From an uncultured Oscillospiraceae bacterium (lineage in GTDB: Bacteria > Bacillota > Clostridia > Oscillospirales > Acutalibacteraceae): DNA of 52,478 nt. Location of the stretch: assembly GCA_900545655.1 (NCBI GenBank), contig UQZY01000010.1, positions 1-52,478 on the forward strand, given 5' to 3'. The notes beneath the pieces are model-generated. The model worked only from the letters and a program-made list of their open reading frames with translations. It was not told the origin of the DNA and did not search any database. Position 1 is the first letter of the stretch. Every line of letters begins with the position of its first letter. Shown here in pieces: positions 33,951 to 42,253 of this stretch. A program made the position numbers and the translations under genes.

Positions 33951-33976
33951 GAAACCACCCAACAGGGTGGTTTTTG
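33951..33976 (+). terminator. Terminator of the tRNA transcript
   Basis: AACCACCC (33953-33960) and GGGTGGTT (33965-33972) with loop AACA, then TTTGTGTTTTT. Confidence 0.9.
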
Positions 33977-33982
33977 TGTTTT

Positions 33983-34253
33983 TAGTATGAGAAAAAAGAC
34001 TTGAGTAAATATTTTTTGGATTGAAAATTGAAAAACTATGATGATCAGAATTTTATCTTGAAGCTATGGAAACAGAGTAAGGAAAAAACCTGCGGAGTTT
34101 CCGAATTGTCAATTGCCTTTTCGGAAAACATAATGAAATCGTATTTTGAGATATGATAAAATTACATTGTTTAAATATGTGTATTCTAAAACAAGCTAAA
34201 GAATATACATTGCTGTTTTATGCAGTTGATTGCTGCAGGAAGGGAGCAAAACA
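33983..34253 (+). other. Non-coding, AT-rich region upstream of the surface protein gene
   Basis: About 270 bases without a credible ORF or RNA gene. Its 3' part holds promoter-like TATGATAAAAT (near 34155), without a clear -35, and a loose dyad TGTATTCT...AGAATATACA. I see no second copy of the tRNA 3' end, so no attachment site is supported. Confidence 0.5.
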
Positions 34254-37200
34254 ATGAAAAAGAAAACCGTTAAAGTAAAATTTCTGACAGCTTTATTGAC
34301 GCTGTGTATGGTGCTGTCACTGGTTCCGATGACGGCATTTGCCGCAGATCCGGCAACGGAAACGGCGGACTTCACCGCTTCCGACGGCGGTGCAGCGGCG
34401 ATTGCTTTGCTAAATCAGTATAAGAATGTCGGTGCTGCCGATTCCACTTGGGATAACGGCACCAAGACTTTGACACTCAGGGGCATCGACTTCACCACCA
34501 AGGCTGCCACGGCTGTTGAGCTGCCGGACAGAACCACCATTGTGTTGGCTGACGGCACAACGAACACAATTACCGGCGGCGATGCTGCGATAGCAGAAGA
34601 TGATGGATATAATAAGCATATGGTAATAACCGCTTTGGAAGCTATGGGCGACCTGAAAGTTAAGGGCGGAGCTTCGGGTACAGGCACCCTGTCCGTTACC
34701 TCCGGTACCCATAAAAACACCGGCGAAGCATGGACTTATTCCTGTGCCATCGGCGTAGCAGACGGCGATTTCGAAATTGAGGGCGGTCATATCACTGCTC
34801 AGGGCGGAACGGCATACTCCGCCGACTGCGCTTTCTCCGTCGGCGTTCGTATGGACAACAGCAGCAGGCGCAGCAAGATCTTGCTGATAACCGGCGGTTC
34901 ACTTACAGCCATCGGCGGAGAATCCTATGATACGGAAGATCCGCAGAATCCAAGAAAATCCTTTTCCGATGGCGTAACTGTGTCCAAGGGCAGCATTTCC
35001 GTCACCGGCGACGGAAAGCTGACCGCCAAGTGCGTTCCTGCTATGGATGGTGAAGGTCTTGCCTTTGCAATTCAGACACACACAGGAGATCTGCTCGTTT
35101 CTCACAATGGTGAGGTTACGGTCGCAGCCACCAATGGTATTTATGCCAACGCAGGCGGAATAAAACTCAGCGACGGTAAGCTCCGTGTTGAAAAGGGAGG
35201 CATAGGTGCAACCAAAGAAGTTGTTACCTCAAATACGGAAAACGCCGGCAACATCGAGGTGAACGGCGGTGCGCTTTATGCTGAAAACAGTAACTTCTCT
35301 ATGGAAAAGTTCATCGTTACCGGCGGTACGGTAAGAACGGGAAGCATGTTGCCTGACACAGTCAGCATTTCCGGCGGTACGGTGCAGACACGGAATATTC
35401 TTGCCAAAGAAATGACCTTATCGAACTCCACGCTTACCATCCGTGAGCCGGTGAATAAGTTCGAATCCGGAACACTGTATACCAGGCCTGCTCTTTGGCT
35501 GAATAAGCTTACCGTTAACAGCGGTACGCTGGATGTTGCCTGGGATTGGGGAGAGATCGAGCCCACTGTGTTACCTATGAACACAGAAGACGGCTTTCCC
35601 ACGCCGCTGGTAAAAATATGGGGCGACGGTCGTGAGGCGACCTTCAACGGAGGCGTCTCCACCTTTGACACCGGCTACGCCGGGAATATCGCGCTGAAAC
35701 TGACACAGTTTAATCTGGGAGACGGTATGGAAATTACCGGTGCTGACACAGACCGATGCCAGCTGCGCAGTGATACGCCTGTGAAGATTGCGGCGGCTAC
35801 TACTCCTGCCGCTGTGGAGAATGTGACAGTGGACTATGAGAATATCAGCTATAAAGCAGGCGACACTCCTCGCGCAGGGGCATCCGTATCAGGGGGAAAC
35901 TGTGCCGTTGCCTATGAGTGTTGGACTGAGATTCGCCAGACGGAAGGTGGCGGCCAATGGTATGAAACAGGACGCCGCTGGTACTCCGACTCGGATAAGA
36001 TGGCATCTCTTCCGGCTGATGAGCGTATTATCAGGTTTGAAGCAGGCTACAGCTATCAATATAATGTTGTCCTTGCCGCTGGCAGCGGTTATTCTTTCAG
36101 CAATGACGAGACTGTTGTTTCCGTCGGAGAAGACGAATGGGGCACACCGAGAAGCCACAAAAAGCTTGAAATAAAGGAATCGGGCAAAGAACTGCACATT
36201 AAAAGGATTTACACATTTGACCTTCCGAACACAGGTCAGCCAACCGCTATCACCTCCGCCGCCGTGGAGAATGTGAAGCTGGACTATAATGACGGCGAGG
36301 CCCCCCGGGCTTCGGCCAGACGGGCAGGCGTCAATCAGGATAAATATGACATTCTCTATGAATCCTGGGGAAAGCTGGAGAAGACTGATGAGGTAACCAC
36401 CGAATCCGTAGCGTACTGGTACTCCGACGAGGACTATTTTCCTGCTGGTTATCCACACATTACCGCTTTTGATAAGGAAGGCAAGTACGAGTATTCCGTA
36501 CGTCTTAAAGCCAGGGACGGCTACACCTTCAGCGGCAGCATTTCCGCCGACGACATCACCCTCAACGGCAAGAGTCTACCCGAGGGGTCCTTTGTCATGC
36601 TGATGGATGATAATAAGACCTGTCTTGTGACATATGGTATGACAATGCGTACCGTTCGACCTCTGGAGTCGGTCACTCTGAACGGGGTTTCCACAGACTT
36701 TTATGTAGACGGCGACAAGCCGAGATTTAACGGATATTCCGGCAGCGCCTTCTCTGACGTGGCGTATGAGATGTGGGAGGATAAGGACGACCGCAGCGTC
36801 GGCATCAACTCCGATGAAAGCCTGAACGGAGGCTACGGTCAGCTTATCGAGAGTTTTAAGTATGGCAGGACTTATACCTACGGAGTGGCCTTTAATATCG
36901 CCGATTTGGGTCTGGAGCAGGGCTACCGCTTCGACGGGAACACAAAACTATATTTCCATGGAAAAGAGGTCACCCTGAAGCCCTGGCAGGTGCAGGTGAC
37001 TGACGGCGGCATGACCATTCGCTTCACGGATGTTTTCTCCATGACCCCGGAGGCTCCGTGGCAGAAAATCGACCTGATAGAGATCGAGGGCGCAACCGTT
37101 ACCTTCAAGGATGGCGACAAGCCGGTCTTTACAGGTAAGACCCCTGAAAACGCTCCGTATATTTACCAGTTTGAATGCTGGGAAACGAAGGACGGAGCAG

Positions 37201-37880
37201 GTGTTAACTCCGCCGAATTCTTTGATAAAGCTTATGAAAAGCATATCACTGCCTTTAAAAGCGGCGAAATCTATCAATACATTTTATATTTTAAGGCAGA
37301 ACACGGCTATTACTTTACTGCCGATACAAAGATAAAGATTAACGGCACTCTTTATAACTACAGACTCGTTAACATTGATCCGGACTCCGATTCGACCGGA
37401 AAGATGTACACTTTTTGGGCATATACCGACCTCACTATGACACCGCAAAAGTCCGGAATCACACCTGGATATAAAATCATTGAAGGCGCAAACGGTGTAT
37501 GGATACAAAACAGCGACGCTACACTTACCTTCCGTGCAAACGGAGATTTTTCCAGGTTTACCGGGGTAAGGGTTGACGGCACAACGATTTCTGATGACAA
37601 GTATACGGCAGCCTCAGGTTCAACGGTGGTTACGCTTAAGAAGGACTATCTTTCTACTCTGTCCGTCGGAAAACATACATTGACGGTTGTTTATAACGAC
37701 GGAGAGTGCAGCACGAACTTCGTTATCAAAGCAGTTGCAGGTCAGGGCTCTTCTCAGCCTGGAACTGAAAAGATTGCGAAAACAAGTGACAGCAATTCTG
37801 CCGTTACTTTTGCCGCACTTATGCTTATAACCGGTATGGGCGCAGCTTACACAGTATCTGTAAGGAAAAAATTCAAATAA
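34254..37880 (+). CDS. Large secreted repeat protein, probable cell-surface protein with degenerate sorting signal
   Basis: 1208 residues from the ATG at 34254, after GAAGGGAG. Residues 1-~31 form a classic signal peptide ending AFAA. Residues ~35-510 are Gly/Thr-rich and beta-strand-rich (e.g. GTKTLTLRGIDF, KVKGGASGTGTLSVTSG), like right-handed beta-helix or carbohydrate-binding surface proteins. Four repeats of ~100-150 residues follow (starting near 521, 672, 803 and 940), each with a start like ENVxxDY or ESVTLNG, an internal YExW and a Y-x-Y/G-Y-x-F pattern. Near 1072-1165 lies an X2-like domain (ASGSTVVTLKKDYLSTLSVGKHTLTVVY). The C-terminus IAKTSDSNSA, hydrophobic helix and RKKFK resembles a broken LPXTG signal. 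Base composition is richer in G+C than its neighbours. Confidence 0.75.
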   Translation: MKKKTVKVKFLTALLTLCMVLSLVPMTAFAADPATETADFTASDGGAAAIALLNQYKNVGAADSTWDNGTKTLTLRGIDFTTKAATAVELPDRTTIVLADGTTNTITGGDAAIAEDDGYNKHMVITALEAMGDLKVKGGASGTGTLSVTSGTHKNTGEAWTYSCAIGVADGDFEIEGGHITAQGGTAYSADCAFSVGVRMDNSSRRSKILLITGGSLTAIGGESYDTEDPQNPRKSFSDGVTVSKGSISVTGDGKLTAKCVPAMDGEGLAFAIQTHTGDLLVSHNGEVTVAATNGIYANAGGIKLSDGKLRVEKGGIGATKEVVTSNTENAGNIEVNGGALYAENSNFSMEKFIVTGGTVRTGSMLPDTVSISGGTVQTRNILAKEMTLSNSTLTIREPVNKFESGTLYTRPALWLNKLTVNSGTLDVAWDWGEIEPTVLPMNTEDGFPTPLVKIWGDGREATFNGGVSTFDTGYAGNIALKLTQFNLGDGMEITGADTDRCQLRSDTPVKIAAATTPAAVENVTVDYENISYKAGDTPRAGASVSGGNCAVAYECWTEIRQTEGGGQWYETGRRWYSDSDKMASLPADERIIRFEAGYSYQYNVVLAAGSGYSFSNDETVVSVGEDEWGTPRSHKKLEIKESGKELHIKRIYTFDLPNTGQPTAITSAAVENVKLDYNDGEAPRASARRAGVNQDKYDILYESWGKLEKTDEVTTESVAYWYSDEDYFPAGYPHITAFDKEGKYEYSVRLKARDGYTFSGSISADDITLNGKSLPEGSFVMLMDDNKTCLVTYGMTMRTVRPLESVTLNGVSTDFYVDGDKPRFNGYSGSAFSDVAYEMWEDKDDRSVGINSDESLNGGYGQLIESFKYGRTYTYGVAFNIADLGLEQGYRFDGNTKLYFHGKEVTLKPWQVQVTDGGMTIRFTDVFSMTPEAPWQKIDLIEIEGATVTFKDGDKPVFTGKTPENAPYIYQFECWETKDGAGVNSAEFFDKAYEKHITAFKSGEIYQYILYFKAEHGYYFTADTKIKINGTLYNYRLVNIDPDSDSTGKMYTFWAYTDLTMTPQKSGITPGYKIIEGANGVWIQNSDATLTFRANGDFSRFTGVRVDGTTISDDKYTAASGSTVVTLKKDYLSTLSVGKHTLTVVYNDGECSTNFVIKAVAGQGSSQPGTEKIAKTSDSNSAVTFAALMLITGMGAAYTVSVRKKFK
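35800..37440 (+). repeat. Four divergent internal repeats of the surface protein
   Basis: Repeat units begin near 35816, 36266, 36662 and 37072. The first two also share DNA sequence (GTGGAGAATGTGA...CTGGACTAT at their starts); later units are similar only in protein pattern. Confidence 0.65.
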
Positions 37881-37926
37881 TTATTATCTAAAACAAGTGC
37901 TTTTGTGCTTGTGAGTGATAAATACA

Positions 37927-37969
37927 AATCCCGACTTTAAGAAATCTTTACAAAGTCGGGATTTTTTTA
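37927..37969 (+). terminator. Terminator of the surface protein gene
   Basis: AATCCCGACTTT (37927-37938) and AAAGTCGGGATT (37952-37963), followed by TTTTTTAT. Confidence 0.9.
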
Positions 37970-37994
37970 TTTTCATTTTACATTGTCGGGATAG

Positions 37995-38053
37995 TTAATT
38001 TTACAGTAGAAGGGTAGCATAATAATCACAGGAACCGAAAAAAGGGACCTGTG
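37995..38053 (+). promoter_or_regulatory. Probable activator-dependent promoter and leader hairpin of the pst operon
   Basis: TTAATT (37995-38000) and CATAAT (38018-38023) are 17 bases apart, with a weak -35 as expected for PhoP-activated promoters. TTTACA occurs at 37977 and 38000, loosely like PhoP half-sites but not in an 11-base register. A leader dyad CACAGG...CCTGTG spans 38027-38053. Confidence 0.35.
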
Positions 38054-38100
38054 AACAAACTAAGTGAAAGATAACCTACTTTGAAAGGAAGCAATGAGAA

Positions 38101-38955
38101 ATGAAAAATTTAAAGAAAATAGTAAGCATCATTCTTGCTGCGGCATTCATCATGACTGTTGCATCCGCTTGCGGAAAAACAACCGACAAGGATGACGCAA
38201 CAAAAAAAGAAAATGACAAAAAAACAGCAGGAACCGTTTCAACCGACGGGTCTACTTCGATGGAAAAAGTAATCGGTGCGCTCGGTGAAGTTTTCGAGAA
38301 TGATACGGGTGCAAAGTTTACTTACAATCCGACAGGCTCGGGTTCGGGTATAACAGCTGTATCTGAAGGACGCTGTGATATCGGACTTTCAAGCCGTGCA
38401 CTTAAGGATGAAGAAAAGGCAGACGGGCTCAAAGAAACAACGCTTGCTCTCGACGGAATTGCAATCATCGTAAATCCGGAAAACAAGGTTAATGATCTTA
38501 CCGTTGAGCAGATTGCAAAGATCTACACGGGCGAGATAACAAACTGGAAGGATGTAGGCGGTGCAGATGCTGAAATCGTTCTCATAGGACGTGAGGCAGG
38601 AAGTGGCACAAGAGACGGATTTGAGTCAATCACAGAGACCAAGGATAAGTGCAAATACCGTCAGGAGCTTACCTCTACGGGCGATGTAATAACAACCGTA
38701 GCTCAGAACCCCGGTGCGATAGGATATGCTTCTCTCGCAGCCCTTAAGGACAGCGTAAAGGCACTTAAGGTCGGTGGCGTAACACCTACGGAAGCAACCG
38801 TAAAAGACGGTTCATACAAAATTCAGCGCCCGTTCGTACTTGTAACAAAGGACGGCACGGCGCTGTCGGAGACGGCTCAGAAGTTCTTTGACTTTGCAAC
38901 CTCAAAGGATGCAGCGGAGATTATCACAAAGGCCGGAGCAGTTCCGGTAAACTGA
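38101..38955 (+). CDS. pstS: Phosphate ABC transporter, substrate-binding lipoprotein
   Basis: 284 residues after AAAGGAAG. A type II signal peptide ends in ASACGK, so Cys24 should be lipidated and the protein held outside the membrane. The phosphate-binding pattern is clear: DGSTSMEKVIGALGEVFE near the N-terminus, GSGSGITAVSEGRCDIGLSSR, then IGREAGSGTRDGFESI and NPGAIGYASLAAL. It delivers phosphate to the PstCA channel. First gene of pstSCAB-phoU, normally induced by phosphate starvation through PhoP-PhoR. Nineteen bases separate it from pstC. Confidence 0.95.
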   Translation: MKNLKKIVSIILAAAFIMTVASACGKTTDKDDATKKENDKKTAGTVSTDGSTSMEKVIGALGEVFENDTGAKFTYNPTGSGSGITAVSEGRCDIGLSSRALKDEEKADGLKETTLALDGIAIIVNPENKVNDLTVEQIAKIYTGEITNWKDVGGADAEIVLIGREAGSGTRDGFESITETKDKCKYRQELTSTGDVITTVAQNPGAIGYASLAALKDSVKALKVGGVTPTEATVKDGSYKIQRPFVLVTKDGTALSETAQKFFDFATSKDAAEIITKAGAVPVN

Positions 38956-38974
38956 GAATCGGAGCAGATAATGA

Positions 38975-39844
38975 ATGAGAAGTAAGAAGCAATTATTTGA
39001 AACGATAGTTCATGGCATCTTCCTTATACTCGGACTTGTGACGGTGGCGAGCGTACTTCTTATCACGGTATACCTGGTTATCTCGGGTATACCGGCGATA
39101 AGGGAAATCGGCCTTAAGGATTTTCTTTTCGGAAAGACATGGGCATCAACTGCAAGTGATCCGAGGTTCGGAATTTTACCTTTCATTCTGACCAGTATTT
39201 ACGGCACGGCGGGAGCAATCATCCTCGGAGTTCCGGTAGGTTTTCTTACCGCGGTATTCCTTGCGAAGGTTGCACCGCCTTCCGTGCGGTCGGTGGTTTC
39301 ACAGGCAGTAAGCCTTCTTGCGGGTATTCCGTCTGTTGTATATGGCCTCGTCGGAATGTTGGTGCTTGTGCCCGGAATACGTAAGGTATTCAATATCCCC
39401 GACGGAGCGAGTCTTCTTGCGGCAATGATTGTACTTGCGATAATGATTCTGCCGTCAATAATCAAGGTGTCGATAACATCTCTTGAGGCAGTTCCGAAGG
39501 AATATGAGGATGCGTCTCTTGCGTTGGGAGCGACACCTGTCGAAACTTATTTCAGGGTTTCCGTTCCGGCTGCAAAAAGCGGTATTGCCGCAGCTGTCGT
39601 TCTGGGCGTCGGAAGAGCCATAGGCGAGGCAATGGCAGTAATGATGGTTTCGGGAAATGTCCCGAATATGCCGAAACTTTTTGAAAGCGTATGATTTCTT
39701 ACGACGGCAGTTGCGAGCGAGATGTCATACTCATCGGGACTTCAGAGAGAAGCATTGTTTTCGATAGCACTTGTACTGTTTTTGTTTATAATGCTGATAA
39801 ATGCGACACTCAACTTCTTTTTGAAGAGAGACAAGGAGAAATAA
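38975..39844 (+). pseudogene. pstC: Phosphate ABC transporter permease with in-frame TGA stop
   Basis: The first 239 codons encode a typical PstC: N-terminal helix, FGILPFILTSIYGTAGAIIL, and the permease EAA-like loop EAVPKEYEDASLALGATPVETYFRVSVPAAKSGI. At 39692-39694 a TGA interrupts the frame after NMPKLFESV. The same frame continues for 49 codons with the expected family ending (FLTTAVASEMSYSSGLQREALF, then a final membrane helix and LKRDKEK) to TAA 39842-39844, one base before pstA. A CGA-to-TGA change would explain it, since family members usually have Arg there. Other genes here use TGA as stop. Loss of the last helix should impair the transporter. It may be a real mutation, a strain variant or an error. 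Confidence 0.85.
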
Positions 39845-39845
39845 T

Positions 39846-40709
39846 ATGGACAAAAACAATGTAACTGCAAAAAGAAAATTGTATATCCGAATGATGAATT
39901 TTCTCATGGGACTATCGACATTCATAACATGCGGTCTGGTTATTTTTATGATATTTTACGTTCTTGCAAAAGGAATTCCGAATATCTCATGGGAGTTCCT
40001 GACCACAAAGCCGAGCTATGTTTCGGAAACCATAGGTATTTTGCCGGATATTTTAAATACTGTATACATCGTTCTTGCGACGCTTGTTGTTGTATTGCCT
40101 CTGGGTGTCGGGGCGGCTGTGTATCTTACGGAGTACGCAACAAATAAAAAGCTCGTATCTGTCATTGAATATGCGGCAGAAACACTTTCGGGTATTCCGT
40201 CTATCATTTACGGTCTTGTCGGTATGCTGTTCTTCTGTCAGTTCCTCGGAATGAAAACCTCGATTCTCGCAGGCGCCATGACTCTTGTTATCATGAATCT
40301 TCCGACTGTAATGAGAACTACTCAGGAGAGCCTTAAAACCGTGCCGCAGAGCTACAGAGAGGGTGCGTTCGGTCTCGGCGCGGGAAAATGGAGGGTTATA
40401 AGGACTGTTGTTCTTCCCGGCTGCGTTGACGGAATAGTTACAGGCTGTATTCTCTCGGTAGGACGTATTCTCGGCGAATCGGCGGCACTTCTTTTTACGG
40501 CCGGATTTGCTCACTCGGTAAACGGTCTTATAGAAGGACTTAAGAGTGCCGGCTCGACGCTTACGGTAGCACTTTATGTTTATGCGAAGGAGCAGGGGGA
40601 ATTCGGTGTTGCGTTCGCAATAGCGGCGATACTGATGGTTCTTACATTGCTTATAAATCTACTTGCAACGCTTGCGGAAAAATACTTCAGGAGGAAAAAT
40701 AGTCTATGA
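39846..40709 (+). CDS. pstA: Phosphate ABC transporter permease
   Basis: 287 residues after AAGGAG at the end of pstC. Six membrane segments and the PstA patterns GIPNISWEFLTTKPSY, GAAVYLTEYATNKK, AETLSGIPSIIYGLVGMLFF and the cytoplasmic loop ESLKTVPQSYREGAFGLGAGKWRVIRTVVLPG are present. It pairs with PstC as the phosphate channel. The end overlaps pstB by four bases. The gene itself is intact, so if pstC is truly broken the lesion is recent. Confidence 0.95.
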   Translation: MDKNNVTAKRKLYIRMMNFLMGLSTFITCGLVIFMIFYVLAKGIPNISWEFLTTKPSYVSETIGILPDILNTVYIVLATLVVVLPLGVGAAVYLTEYATNKKLVSVIEYAAETLSGIPSIIYGLVGMLFFCQFLGMKTSILAGAMTLVIMNLPTVMRTTQESLKTVPQSYREGAFGLGAGKWRVIRTVVLPGCVDGIVTGCILSVGRILGESAALLFTAGFAHSVNGLIEGLKSAGSTLTVALYVYAKEQGEFGVAFAIAAILMVLTLLINLLATLAEKYFRRKNSL

Positions 40710-41464
40710 GTAAAGCTATAATCACCGTTAAGGACATGTGTCTATGGTACGGAGAGACTCAGGCACTTAAAGATATAAGCCTCAATATTGAGGAGCACAG
40801 CATAACGGCTCTTATAGGTCCGTCCGGATGCGGTAAATCAACCTTCCTTAAGAATCTTAACCGCATGAATGACCTTATTCCCGACGTTAAAATCACCGGA
40901 GAGATAAAGTACAAGGATCAGGATATCTATGCGCCGTCGGTGGATGTTAATGAGCTTAGAAAGGAAATCGGAATGGTATTCCAGAAGCCGAATCCGTTCC
41001 CGATGAGTATTTATGACAACATAGCTTACGGACCGAGAACACATGGTATAAGAAAGAAATCAGAGCTTGATGAGATAGTGGAAAAATCTCTTAAGGGAGC
41101 TGCTATCTGGGACGAGGTTTCGGACAGACTGAATAAAAACGCGCTCGGTTTGTCAGGCGGTCAGCAGCAGAGACTCTGTATTGCCCGTGCACTTGCCGTT
41201 GAGCCGGATATTCTACTCATGGATGAGCCTACCTCGGCACTTGACCCTATTTCAACATCAAAAATTGAGGACCTTATCCTTGAACTAAAGAAAAAATATA
41301 CAATAATCATTGTTACGCATAACATGCAACAGGCGGTACGTATCTCCGACAATACGGCATTCTTCCTTCTCGGAGAGCTTATAGAATACGGAAATACGGA
41401 AAAGATTTTCTCAACACCTGCAAAGCAGAAAACAGAAGATTATATCACAGGAAGGTTTGGTTAA
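40706..41464 (+). CDS. pstB: Phosphate ABC transporter ATPase
   Basis: 252 residues after AGGAGGAAAA. Walker A GPSGCGKST, NRMNDLIPDVKITGEI, Q-loop region GMVFQKPNPFPMSIYDNIAYG, signature LSGGQQQRLCIARALAVEPDILLMDEPTSALDP and the switch His in IIVTHNM are all present; NRMND and QKPNPFP are specific to PstB. It energises phosphate import at the inner face of the membrane. The ATGA overlap couples it to pstA, and its stop directly abuts the phoU ATG. Confidence 0.97.
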   Translation: MSKAIITVKDMCLWYGETQALKDISLNIEEHSITALIGPSGCGKSTFLKNLNRMNDLIPDVKITGEIKYKDQDIYAPSVDVNELRKEIGMVFQKPNPFPMSIYDNIAYGPRTHGIRKKSELDEIVEKSLKGAAIWDEVSDRLNKNALGLSGGQQQRLCIARALAVEPDILLMDEPTSALDPISTSKIEDLILELKKKYTIIIVTHNMQQAVRISDNTAFFLLGELIEYGNTEKIFSTPAKQKTEDYITGRFG

Positions 41465-42115
41465 ATGAGAAATCACTTTGATGAGCAGCTTGCTCTTTTA
41501 AACACGAAGCTTACTGAAATGGGAGCACTTTGCGAGGCGGTAATTGCCCGTGCATCAAAGGCTCTTACAAACGGCAGCCGTGAGCTCGCAAAGCAGGTTG
41601 AGCCGCTTGATGCCGAAATAGACAACAAGGAAAGGGAGATTGAATCCCTTTGCCTCAAGTTGCTTTTACAGCAGCAACCGGTTGCGAGAGATCTCCGTCA
41701 GATATCCGCGGCTCTGAAGATGATAACTGATATGGAGAGAATAGGTGACCAGGCTGACGATATCGCAGATATTATTATGTCTATGAACGGCAGAGCTGCG
41801 GAGCACGATGACCTTATGAGACAGATGGCAAGATCCGTTATTGAGATGGTCAATAACAGTGTGGATGCCTTTGTAAAAAAAGATACTGAGCTTGCAAAAG
41901 CCGTTATAAAGTCGGATGATACGGTTGACACCTATTTTGATGAGGTAAAGGAGCACCTTATCGATAAAATTCACAAGAATCCGAGAGACGGGGAGTATGC
42001 GCTTGATCTTCTGATGATAGCAAAATACTTTGAAAGAATCGGAGACCATGCGGTAAACGTTGCGGAATGGGTTATCTTTTCTGTAACAGGAGTTCATAAC
42101 GGAAACGATATTTGA
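41465..42115 (+). CDS. phoU: Phosphate transport regulator PhoU
   Basis: 216 residues, two PhoU three-helix repeats of about 100 residues. Metal-binding-type motifs appear: IESLCLKLLLQQQPVARDLRQISAALKMITDMERIGDQADDIADI in the first repeat and LDLLMIAKYFERIGDHAVNVAEWV in the second, both with E/D-R-I-G-D. PhoU links Pst transport to the PhoR kinase and represses the Pho regulon when phosphate is ample. Its ATG begins on the base after pstB. No PhoP/PhoR genes lie in the window. Confidence 0.95.
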   Translation: MRNHFDEQLALLNTKLTEMGALCEAVIARASKALTNGSRELAKQVEPLDAEIDNKEREIESLCLKLLLQQQPVARDLRQISAALKMITDMERIGDQADDIADIIMSMNGRAAEHDDLMRQMARSVIEMVNNSVDAFVKKDTELAKAVIKSDDTVDTYFDEVKEHLIDKIHKNPRDGEYALDLLMIAKYFERIGDHAVNVAEWVIFSVTGVHNGNDI

Positions 42116-42141
42116 CAAAAGCCGTAAGTAAATAAAAACAA

Positions 42142-42176
42142 ACAGGGCATGCGCGGTTTTCCGTACATGTCCTGTC
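42142..42176. terminator. Bidirectional terminator between phoU and asnB
   Basis: ACAGGGCATG (42142-42151) pairs with CATGTCCTGT (42166-42175) with one G-U and an inner CGG/CCG. The T tract is good on the minus strand (TTGTTTTTATTT) and weaker on the plus strand. A 14-base palindrome ATTGTAATTACAAT lies nearby at 42232-42245. Confidence 0.7.
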
Positions 42177-42253
42177 TTTATGTAACTTATACTTCGTCTC
42201 TTATATAAAACGATATCTCTTCACGCTTTTAATTGTAATTACAATGCCGGATA

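Noticed and set aside
33867..34253. Integration site of a mobile element at the tRNA-Trp 3' end
   Set aside because: No second copy of the tRNA 3' end was seen downstream, and there is no integrase or phage gene.
37969..38005. Canonical Pho box upstream of pstS
   Set aside because: Two TTTACA elements occur but 23 bases apart, with no matching repeats in the 11-base register; regulation by PhoP is likely from gene content only.
39692..39694. TGA in pstC as selenocysteine or tryptophan recoding
   Set aside because: TGA is used as a normal stop in many genes here, the aligned residue should be Arg, and I saw no selenocysteine-type hairpin immediately downstream.
42232..42245. 14-base palindrome ATTGTAATTACAAT as an operator
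   Set aside because: It lies just after the 3' end of asnB between convergent genes, where no promoter starts; AT-rich palindromes of this length arise easily.
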